Below, piece after piece: positions 36,601 through 44,171 of a stretch of 64,000 bases of DNA. The stretch's first letter is position 1. Every line of letters starts with the position of its first letter. A program made the position numbers and the translations under genes. The notes below the pieces were generated by a model that was not told the DNA's origin, did no database searches, and worked only from the letters and a program-made list of their open reading frames with translations. Source of the DNA: Mycobacterium sp. GA-1841 (GTDB taxonomy: Bacteria > Actinomycetota > Actinomycetes > Mycobacteriales > Mycobacteriaceae); contig NZ_MBEQ01000056.1 in the NCBI RefSeq assembly GCF_001954135.1, positions 105,603 to 169,602 of the forward strand, read 5' to 3'.

Positions 36601-36963
36601 GGCTCGGTTGATTCCGACGGAAGGGCCGCCGCCATCAAGGAATTCGGGACCGGCACCACACAGGTGTTCCTGATCAGCCTGAAAGCCGGCGGCTTCGGGC
36701 TGAACCTCACCACCGCCGACTATTGCTTCCTGTGCGACCCGTGGTGGAGTCCGGCCGCCGAGGCCCAAGCCGTCGACCGGGCCCACCGCATCGGGCAGAC
36801 CCGGCCCGTCACCGTCTACCGACTGGTCGCCCAGGACACCATCGAGGAGAAGGTGGTCGCTTTGCAGGAGCGCAAGCGGGCCCTGTTCGCCGCGGTGGTC
36901 GATGACGGGGACCTGTTCGGCTCGACGATCACCGCCTCCGACATCCGCGAACTGCTGGGGTGA
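33637..36963 (+). CDS. SNF2-family helicase with N-terminal SWIM zinc finger
   Basis: An 1108-residue protein. A SWIM finger (C78-x-C80, C86-x-H88 in CSCPVGSFCKHA) lies near the N-terminus, followed by about 500 residues of a bacterial SNF2-associated region, then the SNF2/DEAD-like ATPase with motif I GLGKT (Lys679), motif II DEAQ (Asp772) and the helicase C-terminal motifs FSQFTGFLG, LISLKAGGFGLNLT and QAVDRAHRIGQ. Such proteins move on double-stranded DNA or remodel nucleoprotein; M. tuberculosis HelZ (Rv2101) is the likely relative. Its TGA stop abuts the permease stop with no gap. Confidence 0.92.
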   Translation: MGPGFGFGIARDELIRDFGAQSTMRGERYAAEGRIRDVEFDDGGRLLRGRCVGSHGQWYVLEVGLSHGNPAVVEWALCSCPVGSFCKHAVALVLTAVPGAASQPPVERWRYLLDRVLDEVAVPEGGGKPIALEFSIGAPTRFRPGTLLMLRPLSLGKRGTWITRALTWRRLIEHPDPGEFDRDQYRAVRALVSEIEWYTSPRGVEAMMLNGMSATLWPRLDEVLDAGVTVLADSTSGIRAVELTKNVHLRLDFAAENTGGAVMSVAMIVDGQEHDSEGVGLIGMPAPHGMFQVVDSVLRLGAFDPVPGRTMAELLGRREQVQIPAAMARELAVDILPRLAHSVELEVADGLFVPPTITGPVPVLTVHILDGGARAFWSTRYHVNDQHHDFDPTSAAGVSGYRDATEEDELWERMTPALQAVAAAAQDWKRQATQHVNRRISATLEAGSVHELRAIVNARGALEAAALASRRTLLGAVNLTPVEAAVLCDETLPQLECFTELVVDSEVQYRASAVDPLLSFSGDTSLPGDWFSLNVTVRVDGETVALADVIRELNAGATHMLLPSGIYFRLDTPELLRLRALLDEAQALGEIDGERANAATLNITLWDELLELGVVDEQLSRWRANLARLALARPPVPIGPPAGLEAELRDYQRDGLDWLSFLWDNGIGGVLADDMGLGKTVQTLALIAWAVADGAGKFLVVAPTSVARNWVAECHKFTPGLTAVAVTATDARGAVRLAEQVADADIVVTSYTLLRMDVAAYSQIQWAGMVLDEAQFVKNHHSKTHQSARLLDVPFKLAITGTPMENNLMELWSLLSITVPGLFPSPKIFEMYFRKPIESGAADDRLPVLRRRIKPVLLRRTKSQVVTELPPKSEQVLTIALSARHRKIYDTRLARERQKVLGLLGDWEKNRFQIFRSLTLLRQLSLHPGLIDDSARSVGSAKIDFLVEQLDQLVAEGHSALVFSQFTGFLGIVRAHLDSAGIAYSYLDGSVDSDGRAAAIKEFGTGTTQVFLISLKAGGFGLNLTTADYCFLCDPWWSPAAEAQAVDRAHRIGQTRPVTVYRLVAQDTIEEKVVALQERKRALFAAVVDDGDLFGSTITASDIRELLG

Positions 36964-38529
36964 TCAGCCGGGCAGTTGCACGGCCGGTTCGTCGTTCACC
37001 TGCTTGATCGGTCCGGTGAACCAGTGCTTCACCGACACGTGCCAGTAGATGAACAGCAGCACCAGGACGCCACCCACCAGAAGCGGCGTGTAGTTGACGA
37101 ACTTCCAGGCGAAGCCCGGATCCCACGGCATGCCGCCCAGCGACGTCGGGAACATCGCGATGATCGAGGTGACGATGATCTCGATGATCGCCACCGGGGC
37201 CATCCACTTGTACTTGTTGCCGAGGTTCCACTGGCCCTGCTCGAACGCGTCACCGGCCTTGAGCCGGTAATAGATCGGCACCGCGAAGCAGAGGTACAGC
37301 CCCACCACGCCGATGGACACCACCGCGAAGAATGCGACGGGCACCGGGGCGCCGTTGATCTCGACGGGCACCAGCGCGGGCAGCGTGATGAGCGCGGCGA
37401 CGGTGGCGGTGACGATCACTCCGTTGGCCGGCACCCGCTTGGCGTTGACCTTCGACCACAGCTGATGGCCCGGCACCGCGCGGTCACGGCTGAACGCGAA
37501 CAGCATGCGCGAGGCGCTGGTCTGGCAGGCCGTGGTGCAGAAGAACTGTCCGGCTGTCGAGATCAACAGCACGATGGCGACCCATTTCGAACTCATCGCC
37601 TGGGCGAAGATCACTGCGACCGCCCCGCCGCCCTTGGACACCGCGTCGGCGTCCTGCACCGCGAACAGGAAGGACAGCAGCAGAATCCAGCCACCGATCG
37701 CCGAATAGAAGATTGACTGCCAGATACCGCGGGCGGCTGCGTTGGCCGCGCTCTTGGTCTCCTCTGACAGATGCGCCGAGGCGTCGTACCCGGTGATCGT
37801 GTACTGCGTCAGGATGGCCGAGATAGGCAACACGAACAGCAGGAAGCCCCAACCTTTCTCGCCGCCGAAGATGCCACTGTTGTTGATGGTCTGGGCGAAC
37901 ACGTCAGAGAAGCTGGCGTGTTGTTTCGGGACGAAGAACAAGATGAGGATCACCGTGGCGGCACCGGCCACGTGCCACCACACCGAGACGTTGTTGATCA
38001 CTGCCAGCAGATGGCTGGAGAAGATGTTGATCACCGCCGAGACGCCCAGGATGATCAGGAACATGACAAAGACCCGGGTCAGGCTGTAACCGGCGAGCCA
38101 GGACTCGCTGAAGGTGCCGAGGGTGAGATCCAGGAACGTCGCGCAGCCGTAGGACACCGAGGCCAGGATCGCGACCAGCCCGATCAGGTTGAGCCAGCCG
38201 GTGTAGAAGCCGGCTTTCGGGCCGCCGAGTTTGCTAGCCCACCAATAGATTCCACCCGATGTGGGGTAGGCCGACACCAGTTCGGCCAGACACAGCCCGA
38301 TGATCAGGATGAACACTGCGACGATCGGCCAGCCCCAGGCGGTGGCCGCCGGGCCACCGTTGTTCCAGCCCAGACCGAACGAGGTGAAGCAGCCGGCCAG
38401 GATCGAGATGATCGAGAACGAGATGGCGAAGTTGGAGAATCCGGACCATGAGCGCTGGAGTTCCTGGCTGTAACCCAGTTTGGCCAGATGCCGTTCGTCG
38501 TCGGTGAGCTCTTCATGGCCTTCGGGCAC
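36964..38529 (-). CDS. APC-superfamily amino acid/amine permease
   Basis: A 521-residue membrane transporter with about 12 helices. The first carries FSNFAISFSIISILAGCFTSFGLG, typical of the ACT/GABA-choline type APC transporters, followed by LCLAELVSAYPTSGGIYWWASKLGGP. A GTG preceded by GGAGG at 5 nt is the best start; an upstream GTG would add 17 residues with no ribosome site. It is divergent from glnA4, so it is likely to import the amine or amino acid handled by that operon. Confidence 0.85.
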   Translation of the reverse strand: MPEGHEELTDDERHLAKLGYSQELQRSWSGFSNFAISFSIISILAGCFTSFGLGWNNGGPAATAWGWPIVAVFILIIGLCLAELVSAYPTSGGIYWWASKLGGPKAGFYTGWLNLIGLVAILASVSYGCATFLDLTLGTFSESWLAGYSLTRVFVMFLIILGVSAVINIFSSHLLAVINNVSVWWHVAGAATVILILFFVPKQHASFSDVFAQTINNSGIFGGEKGWGFLLFVLPISAILTQYTITGYDASAHLSEETKSAANAAARGIWQSIFYSAIGGWILLLSFLFAVQDADAVSKGGGAVAVIFAQAMSSKWVAIVLLISTAGQFFCTTACQTSASRMLFAFSRDRAVPGHQLWSKVNAKRVPANGVIVTATVAALITLPALVPVEINGAPVPVAFFAVVSIGVVGLYLCFAVPIYYRLKAGDAFEQGQWNLGNKYKWMAPVAIIEIIVTSIIAMFPTSLGGMPWDPGFAWKFVNYTPLLVGGVLVLLFIYWHVSVKHWFTGPIKQVNDEPAVQLPG

Positions 38530-38630
38530 AAACGCCTCCTCGGTTATGGGCGGGCCGGGCGGAACGAACCCGCACTGCACACGGACAATAGAGGGTTATT
38601 GGTCGGCTGTCCTACCTTTTGCGCGTGACA

Positions 38631-38657
38631 ATCGTGCTGATTCGGGGCACGATCGTG
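38631..38657. promoter_or_regulatory. Operator-like ATCGTGC inverted repeats before glnA4
   Basis: ATCGTGC (38631-38637) and GCACGAT (38647-38653) form a perfect inverted repeat with a 9-bp spacer, overlapping a 10-bp palindrome CACGATCGTG (38648-38657). They lie in the 202-bp divergent gap between permease and glnA4, which holds no other gene. A plausible ligand is the GntR/FCD protein encoded at the end of the operon. Confidence 0.45.
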
Positions 38658-38731
38658 ACGTCATCGGCGAGGCAATGGTCGGCTGGAGTTCGGGTTGGCC
38701 AGTGAATCCGACACGGGTAGGAGAGTGTGCA

Positions 38732-40099
38732 ATGAGCCACCACCCCGGCATCCTGGCACGAGCCGAGCTCGAGCAAATGGTGGCCGCAGGCGAGATCGAC
38801 ACGGTGATCGTCGCCTTCTGCGACATGCAGGGCCGTTTGACGGGCAAGCGGGTTTCCGGCCGGTTGTTCGTCGAGGAGGTCGCCGCCCACGGGGCGGAGT
38901 GCTGCAACTACCTGCTCGCCGTCGATGTCGACATGAACACCGTTGAGGGCTATGCGATGTCGAGTTGGGACACCGGATACGGCGACATGGTGATGACCGC
39001 CGACTTCAGCACGTTGCGCGTGATCCCCTGGCTGCCCGGCACCGCGCTGGTGATGGCGGATCTGTCGTGGACAGACGGGAACCCGGTTCAGCAGGCGCCG
39101 CGCAGCATCCTCAACCGTCAGATCGACCGGCTGGCGGAGCGGAACCTGGTGCCCTACGTCGGTACCGAACTGGAATTCATGGTGTTCGACAACACGTTTC
39201 GCGAGGCGTGGGCGGCCGGATACAAGGACCTCACCCCGGCGTCGGACTACAACGTCGACTACGCCATGCACGCCTCGACCCGAATGGAACCGCTGCTGCG
39301 TGACATCCGCCTCGGGATGGAGGGGGCAGGTCTGTACTGCGAGGGCGTCAAGGGGGAATGCAACCTCGGCCAGCAGGAGATCGCCTTTCGTTACGACCAT
39401 GCCCGCGTCACGTGTGACAACCACACCATCTACCGCAACGGCGCCAAGGAGATCGCCGACCAGCACGGCAAGAGCCTGACCTTCATGGCAAAGTTCGACG
39501 AGCGCGAGGGCAACAGCTGCCACATCCACATCTCGTTGCGCGATGACCAGGGATCGGCTGTCTTCGCCGATGAGTCCGACCCGCAAGGCATGTCCCCGAT
39601 GTTCCGCAGTTTCGTCGCGGGCCAGCTGGCCACGTTGCGAGAGCTGACGCTGTTCTATGCACCGAACATCAACTCCTACAAGAGGTTTGCTGATGGAAGT
39701 TTTGCGCCCACGGCCGTGGCCTGGGGTATGGACAACCGCACCTGCGCCCTGCGGGTGGTCGGGCACGGGCACGGGATGCGGGTGGAATGTCGGGCGCCCG
39801 GAGGCGATGTCAACCAATACCTGGCGGTCTCGGCACTGATCGCCGGCGGCCTGCACGGCATCGACCACGAACTCGAGCTGCCGGGCCCGATGTCGGGGAA
39901 TGCCTACGCCAGTGGGGCGCCACGGCTACCCACCACGTTGGGGGAGGCAGTCGAACTGTTGGAGAAGTCCGAGGTGGCGCGTGCCGCGTTCGGGGACGAG
40001 GTCGTCGAGCACTACCTGAACAACGCACGGGTGGAGTTGGCGGCGTTCAACTCTGCGGTGACGGATTGGGAAAGGGTGCGTGGATTTGAACGCCTCTGA
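38732..40099 (+). CDS. glnA4: Glutamine-synthetase-like gamma-glutamyl ligase
   Basis: A 455-residue member of the glutamine synthetase fold, close in length and position to M. tuberculosis GlnA4 (Rv2860c). It has GTELEFMVFD (first metal site), GECNLGQQEIAFRY, NSCHIHISLRD (His loop) and NRTCALRVVGHG, but lacks the tight canonical GS motifs for ammonia. Relatives gamma-glutamylate amines such as polyamines or ethanolamine. With an amidotransferase-type hydrolase and an aldehyde dehydrogenase encoded next, a Puu-like route is likely. AGGAG before the ATG supports the start. Confidence 0.88.
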   Translation: MSHHPGILARAELEQMVAAGEIDTVIVAFCDMQGRLTGKRVSGRLFVEEVAAHGAECCNYLLAVDVDMNTVEGYAMSSWDTGYGDMVMTADFSTLRVIPWLPGTALVMADLSWTDGNPVQQAPRSILNRQIDRLAERNLVPYVGTELEFMVFDNTFREAWAAGYKDLTPASDYNVDYAMHASTRMEPLLRDIRLGMEGAGLYCEGVKGECNLGQQEIAFRYDHARVTCDNHTIYRNGAKEIADQHGKSLTFMAKFDEREGNSCHIHISLRDDQGSAVFADESDPQGMSPMFRSFVAGQLATLRELTLFYAPNINSYKRFADGSFAPTAVAWGMDNRTCALRVVGHGHGMRVECRAPGGDVNQYLAVSALIAGGLHGIDHELELPGPMSGNAYASGAPRLPTTLGEAVELLEKSEVARAAFGDEVVEHYLNNARVELAAFNSAVTDWERVRGFERL

Positions 40100-40853
40100 A
40101 ACTGCCGTTGAAACCGGGCCGGCGAAGGCGCGGCCGGTGATCGGGATGACGACCTATTTGCAGCAGGCACAGACCGGGGTGTGGGATGTGCGGGCGAGTT
40201 TCCTGCCGCAGATCTACTTCGAAGGTGTCACTCGAGCCGGGGGTATCGCGCTGCTGTTGCCCCCGCAGCCGGCCGAGGGTGACATCGTCGACCGCGTACT
40301 CGACCGCATCGACGGTATGGTCATCACCGGTGGCCCGGACGTCGATCCGGCACGGTATGGGCAGGTGCCGCATCCGGCCACCAATGAGCCGGACACCGGG
40401 CGGGACGCCTGGGAATTCGCGCTGCTGGAAGGTGCGCTGCGGCGGGGTATTCCGGTGCTCGGCGTGTGCCGCGGGGCCCAGGTGCTCAACGTCGTTCTGG
40501 GCGGCACACTGCACCAACACCTGCCCGACGTCATCGGCAACACTCACCATCAGCAGGGCAATGCGGTGTTCGGCACCTCTGCGGTGCACACCGTGCCGAA
40601 CACCGCGCTGGCCGCCCTGATCGGCGACACCTCCGATGCGCAGTGCTACCACCACCAGGCCATCGACCTGCTGGGTGACGGGCTGGTGGTCAGCGCCCGC
40701 GACGCCGACGGGGTGATCGAGGCCGTCGAGTTCCCCGGCGACGCCTTCGTGGTCGGGGTGCAATGGCACCCCGAGGAAACCCTCGACGATCTGCGCTTGT
40801 TCGCCGCCGTGGTCGATGCGGCCAGAACGTATGCAAAAGAAAGGGTCTCATGA
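40080..40853 (+). CDS. Class I glutamine-amidotransferase-like gamma-glutamyl hydrolase (PuuD-like)
   Basis: A 257-residue peptidase C26-type protein with the nucleophile Cys in LGVCRGAQVLN and the His-Glu in VGVQWHPEE. It has the extra YHHQAIDLLG segment usual for gamma-glutamyl-GABA hydrolases. It would remove the gamma-glutamyl group after oxidation of a glutamylated amine. Equivalent to Rv2859c. The GTG start lies 20 bp inside the end of glnA4, and its stop overlaps the aldehyde dehydrogenase ATG by 4 bp. Confidence 0.85.
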   Translation: MDLNASETAVETGPAKARPVIGMTTYLQQAQTGVWDVRASFLPQIYFEGVTRAGGIALLLPPQPAEGDIVDRVLDRIDGMVITGGPDVDPARYGQVPHPATNEPDTGRDAWEFALLEGALRRGIPVLGVCRGAQVLNVVLGGTLHQHLPDVIGNTHHQQGNAVFGTSAVHTVPNTALAALIGDTSDAQCYHHQAIDLLGDGLVVSARDADGVIEAVEFPGDAFVVGVQWHPEETLDDLRLFAAVVDAARTYAKERVS

Positions 40854-42214
40854 CATCAGGTCAGGTGATCAATCCGGCCACCGAGGAGGTGTTGACCACC
40901 GTCGAGCACCTCGATGTGACGGCTGTCGACGACGCGGTGGCCCGTGCCGCGGTGGCGCAGCGGGCTTGGGCCCGGCTGGCACCGGCTGAACGCGCCGCAG
41001 CGCTACGCGCGTTCGCCGCCGTCGTCGACACCCACATCGATGAACTGGCCGGCCTGGAGGTGGCCAACTCGGGTCATCCGATCGGGCAGGCCGAATGGGA
41101 GGCCGGGCACGTCCGCGACGTGTTGCAGTTCTATTCGGCCACCCCGGAACGGTTGAGCGGCAAACAGATTCCGGTGGCCGGCGGTCTGGACGTCACCTTC
41201 AACGAACCGTTGGGCGTGGTCGGGGTGATCACCCCGTGGAACTTTCCGATGACGATTGCCGCCTGGGGATTCGCCCCCGCACTGGCCGCCGGCAATGCCG
41301 TCGTACTCAAACCGGCGGAGTGGACGCCGCTGACCACGATCCGACTCGGGGAACTGGCCGTCGAGGCCGGCCTGCCCGCGGACCTGTTCCAGGTGCTGCC
41401 CGGCAAGGGCTCGGTGGTGGGCGAGCGGTTCGTCACCCACCCGGGCGTGCGCAAGGTGGTGTTCACCGGCTCGACCGAGGTGGGCATGCGGGTGATGGCC
41501 GGAGCGGCCGCCCAGGTCAAGCGCGTCACCCTGGAGCTGGGCGGCAAGAGCGCCAACATCGTGTTCGACGACTGCGATCTGGAGAAGGCCGCGGCCACCG
41601 CACCGTACGGCGTGTTCGACAACGCCGGGCAGGATTGCTGTGCGCGCAGCCGGATCCTGGTGCAGCGCAGTGTCTACGACCGGTTCATGGAGCTGCTGGA
41701 GCCGGCGGTCAAGGGGGTGGCGGTCGGGGATCCCACCGTGCGCGACACCGAGATGGGGCCGTTGGTGTCGCGGCCGCACTGGGAGTCGGTGGCCGGTTAT
41801 GTGCCCGACGATGCGCCGGTGGCCTTTCGGGGTTCTGCGCCTGAGGGGCCCGGATTCTGGTTCCCGCCAACGGTATTGACCCCAAGCCGAACCGATCGCA
41901 CCGTCACCGACGAGATCTTCGGGCCCGTCGTGACCGTGCTGCCGTTCGAGGACGAGGCCGACGCGATCGCGCTCGCCAATGACACACCCTACGGATTGTC
42001 CGGATCGATCTGGACCGACAACCTGTCGCGCGCGCTGCGGGTGTCGCGGGCGGTGGAAGCAGGCAATCTCAGCGTCAATTCACATTCGTCGGTGCGGTAC
42101 AACACCCCGTTCGGCGGCTTCAAGCAGTCCGGGCTCGGTCGGGAGCTCGGGCCTGATGCGCCGTTGTCGTTCACCGAGACCAAGAACGTCTTTTTCGCAG
42201 TAGAGGAGATGTAG
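40850..42214 (+). CDS. aldC: NAD(P)-dependent aldehyde dehydrogenase
   Basis: A 454-residue ALDH. Motifs are TPWNFPMTIAAWG, KPAEWTPLT, GSTEVGMRV, the general-base Glu in LELGGKSANIV and the catalytic Cys in NAGQDCCARSR, then EIFGPVVTVLPF near the C-terminus. It oxidises an aldehyde to the acid. Equivalent to M. tuberculosis AldC (Rv2858c, same length). The ATG overlaps the upstream stop, with AAAGGG as ribosome site. Confidence 0.93.
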   Translation: MTSGQVINPATEEVLTTVEHLDVTAVDDAVARAAVAQRAWARLAPAERAAALRAFAAVVDTHIDELAGLEVANSGHPIGQAEWEAGHVRDVLQFYSATPERLSGKQIPVAGGLDVTFNEPLGVVGVITPWNFPMTIAAWGFAPALAAGNAVVLKPAEWTPLTTIRLGELAVEAGLPADLFQVLPGKGSVVGERFVTHPGVRKVVFTGSTEVGMRVMAGAAAQVKRVTLELGGKSANIVFDDCDLEKAAATAPYGVFDNAGQDCCARSRILVQRSVYDRFMELLEPAVKGVAVGDPTVRDTEMGPLVSRPHWESVAGYVPDDAPVAFRGSAPEGPGFWFPPTVLTPSRTDRTVTDEIFGPVVTVLPFEDEADAIALANDTPYGLSGSIWTDNLSRALRVSRAVEAGNLSVNSHSSVRYNTPFGGFKQSGLGRELGPDAPLSFTETKNVFFAVEEM

Positions 42215-42988
42215 ATGGATCTGACCCAACGCCTGGCCGGGAAGGTCGCGGTCATCACCGGCGGCGCCGGCGGCATCGGCCTGGCCGCCGGCAAGCGGCT
42301 GCACGCCGAAGGCGCCACCATCGTGGTCGGCGACATCGACCCGACCACGGGCGAGGCTGCCGCCGAGGAGCTCGACGGCTTGTTCGTCCCGGTCGACGTG
42401 TCCGACCAGGATGCCGTCGACGAGCTCTTCGACACCGCGGCCGCCACGTTCGGCTCCGTCGACATCGCGTTCAACAACGCCGGGATCTCCCCGCCGGAAG
42501 ACGATCTGATCGAGACCACCGAACTGCCGGCCTGGCAGCGGGTGCAGGACGTCAACCTCAAATCCGTGTACCTGTCGTGCCGCGCGGCGCTGCGACACAT
42601 GGTCCCGGCCGGTCGCGGCTCGATCATCAACACCGCCTCCTTCGTGGCGGTGATGGGCTCGGCGACATCGCAGATCTCCTACACCGCCTCCAAAGGCGGG
42701 GTGCTGGCGATGTCGCGTGAACTCGGCGTGCAGTACGCCCGCCAGGGCATCCGGGTCAACGCGTTGTGCCCCGGCCCGGTCAACACACCGCTGTTGCAGG
42801 AGTTGTTCGCCAAGGACCCCGAGCGGGCGGCCCGGCGGCTGGTGCACATCCCGCTGGGCCGGTTCGCCGAGCCCGAGGAACTGGCCGCAGCGGTCGCGTT
42901 CCTGGCCAGTGACGACGCATCTTTCATCACCGGGTCGACGTTTTTGGTCGACGGCGGGATCAGCTCCGCTTACGTCACCCCGCTGTGA
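42215..42988 (+). CDS. Short-chain dehydrogenase/reductase (Rv2857c-like)
   Basis: A 257-residue classical SDR: TGGAGGIG cofactor loop near residue 13, an acidic residue in VVGDIDPTTG favouring NAD, NNAGISPPEDD, catalytic Ser in NTASFVAV and YTASKGG, and PGPVNTPLLQE. The ATG begins directly after the TAG of aldC. It is probably part of the same amine or alcohol oxidation route. Confidence 0.9.
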   Translation: MDLTQRLAGKVAVITGGAGGIGLAAGKRLHAEGATIVVGDIDPTTGEAAAEELDGLFVPVDVSDQDAVDELFDTAAATFGSVDIAFNNAGISPPEDDLIETTELPAWQRVQDVNLKSVYLSCRAALRHMVPAGRGSIINTASFVAVMGSATSQISYTASKGGVLAMSRELGVQYARQGIRVNALCPGPVNTPLLQELFAKDPERAARRLVHIPLGRFAEPEELAAAVAFLASDDASFITGSTFLVDGGISSAYVTPL

Positions 42989-42994
42989 TGCACC

Positions 42995-43774
42995 ATGACT
43001 GTCGAACCTGATCCGCAGCCCGCCGCGGCAGTTGATTCGCGGCCCGCCGCGGCAGTCGATTCGCGGCCCGCCGCGGAAACAGCCGACGCGCTGCTGCGGC
43101 CCGTTCGACTCGGCAACGCCTTCGAGGACACCGTCGGCCGACTGCTGGAGACGATCCGGCTCGGCGTTTTGGGTCCGGGGGAGTCCTTGCCGCCCGAGCG
43201 CGAGTTGGCGGCGCGTCTCGGCGTCAGCCGCGACACCGTACGGGAGGCGATCAAATCGCTGGCCGACGCCGGGTACCTGGTGTCCAAGCGCGGGCGGTAC
43301 GGCGGCACTTTCCTGGCCGAGGAGTTGCCCCGGCACACCGCCGACGCGCCAAGGCCGACTCGCGAGCAGATCGATGATGCCTTGCGACTACGCGAGATCC
43401 TGGAGGTCGGGGCGGCCAGGATGGCGGCCGGCCGCACCCTCAGTGCCGCCGAGCGCGACGGGTTGTGGTCACGACTGGCCGATGTCCGCGCCGCCGCACC
43501 CGATGACTACCGTCGCCTGGATTCCCGATTGCACCTGGCCATCGCCGAGGCCGCGGGGTCACCATCGTTGGTGCCGCTGGTGGCCGAGAACCGGATGCGG
43601 GTCAACGCGCTGCTGGATCAAATCCCGTTGCTGTCCCGCAACATCGCCCATTCCGACGAACAACACGAGGCCATCGTGATCGCGATTCTGGCCGGCGACG
43701 GCGAGGGTGCGGCCGCGGCGATGCTGGCGCATGTCGGCGGATCGTCGACCTTGCTCCACGGCTTCCTGGATTAG
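42995..43774 (+). CDS. GntR-family (FadR/FCD) transcriptional regulator
   Basis: A 259-residue regulator. After a 30-residue Ala/Pro-rich tail comes a winged helix with PPERELAARLGVSRDTVREAIKSLADAGYLV in outline, then an all-helical FCD ligand domain with RLHLAIAEAAGSPSL and SDEQHEAIVIAIL (metal-ligand Asp/His positions). It closes the glnA4 operon and is the natural candidate to control it and the divergent permease. The N-terminal tail is encoded by a 24-bp tandem duplication. Confidence 0.88.
   Translation: MTVEPDPQPAAAVDSRPAAAVDSRPAAETADALLRPVRLGNAFEDTVGRLLETIRLGVLGPGESLPPERELAARLGVSRDTVREAIKSLADAGYLVSKRGRYGGTFLAEELPRHTADAPRPTREQIDDALRLREILEVGAARMAAGRTLSAAERDGLWSRLADVRAAAPDDYRRLDSRLHLAIAEAAGSPSLVPLVAENRMRVNALLDQIPLLSRNIAHSDEQHEAIVIAILAGDGEGAAAAMLAHVGGSSTLLHGFLD
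43021..43076 (+). repeat. 24-bp tandem duplication inside the GntR gene
   Basis: Two 24-bp units (43021-43044, 43045-43068) differ at one base and are followed by 8 bases of a third. They encode the repeated AAAVDSRP in the tail before the DNA-binding domain, so the copy number could vary without harming the fold. Confidence 0.8.
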
Positions 43775-43777
43775 ATT
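43772..43777 (+). promoter_or_regulatory. -10 box overlapping the GntR stop codon
   Basis: TAGATT starts with the TAG stop of the GntR gene and ends 6 nt before the GTG of the ArsR-type gene. This predicts a leaderless mRNA. Confidence 0.5.
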
Positions 43778-43783
43778 CGAACC

Positions 43784-44113
43784 GTGGTCCATCCCGGTAA
43801 CGACGAACAGGTCGCGCGTGCGTCGTCGGCCCTGGCCGACGTCGACACATCCGGGTGGGCGCGGCGATTCGACCTGTTGTCCGACCCCCACCGGCTGGAG
43901 ATCCTGCTGGGGCTGCACCGTGCACCCGGCATCTGCGTCGGCGATCTGGCTGCCGCACTCCGACGCTCGGAGAATGCGGTGTCCCAGGCATTGCGGGTGC
44001 TGCGGGAGCAGGGCTGGGTCAACGCGACGCGAACCGGTCGCACGGTCAACTACCGCTTGGAGGACGAGACGGTGCACGACCTGCTGCACTGGATCGGGGC
44101 CCGGCACGGCTGA
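43784..44113 (+). CDS. ArsR/SmtB-family metal-sensing repressor (NmtR-like)
   Basis: A 109-residue winged-helix protein: LLSDPHRLEILLGL, recognition helix LRRSENAVSQALRVLREQGWV and wing RTGRTVNYRL. The C-terminal helix DETVHDLLHWIGARH has Asp/Glu and three His in the alpha-5 position that binds Ni/Co in NmtR-type sensors. It lies 58 bp upstream of the nickel/cobalt permease gene nicT, its probable target. GTG start with no ribosome site, consistent with a leaderless mRNA. Confidence 0.85.
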   Translation: MVHPGNDEQVARASSALADVDTSGWARRFDLLSDPHRLEILLGLHRAPGICVGDLAAALRRSENAVSQALRVLREQGWVNATRTGRTVNYRLEDETVHDLLHWIGARHG

Positions 44114-44135
44114 AGCCGATCATCATCTGTTCACC

Positions 44136-44165
44136 TGGACAGATATCGGGGCCTCGCCTTACGCT
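44136..44165 (+). promoter_or_regulatory. nicT promoter (leaderless)
   Basis: TGGACA (44136-44141) and TACGCT (44160-44165) are separated by 18 bp, and the ATG follows 6 nt after the -10. No ribosome site is seen. The gap after the ArsR-type gene is where its operator would be expected; no clear long palindrome stands out. Confidence 0.5.
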
Positions 44166-44171
44166 CGGTCG

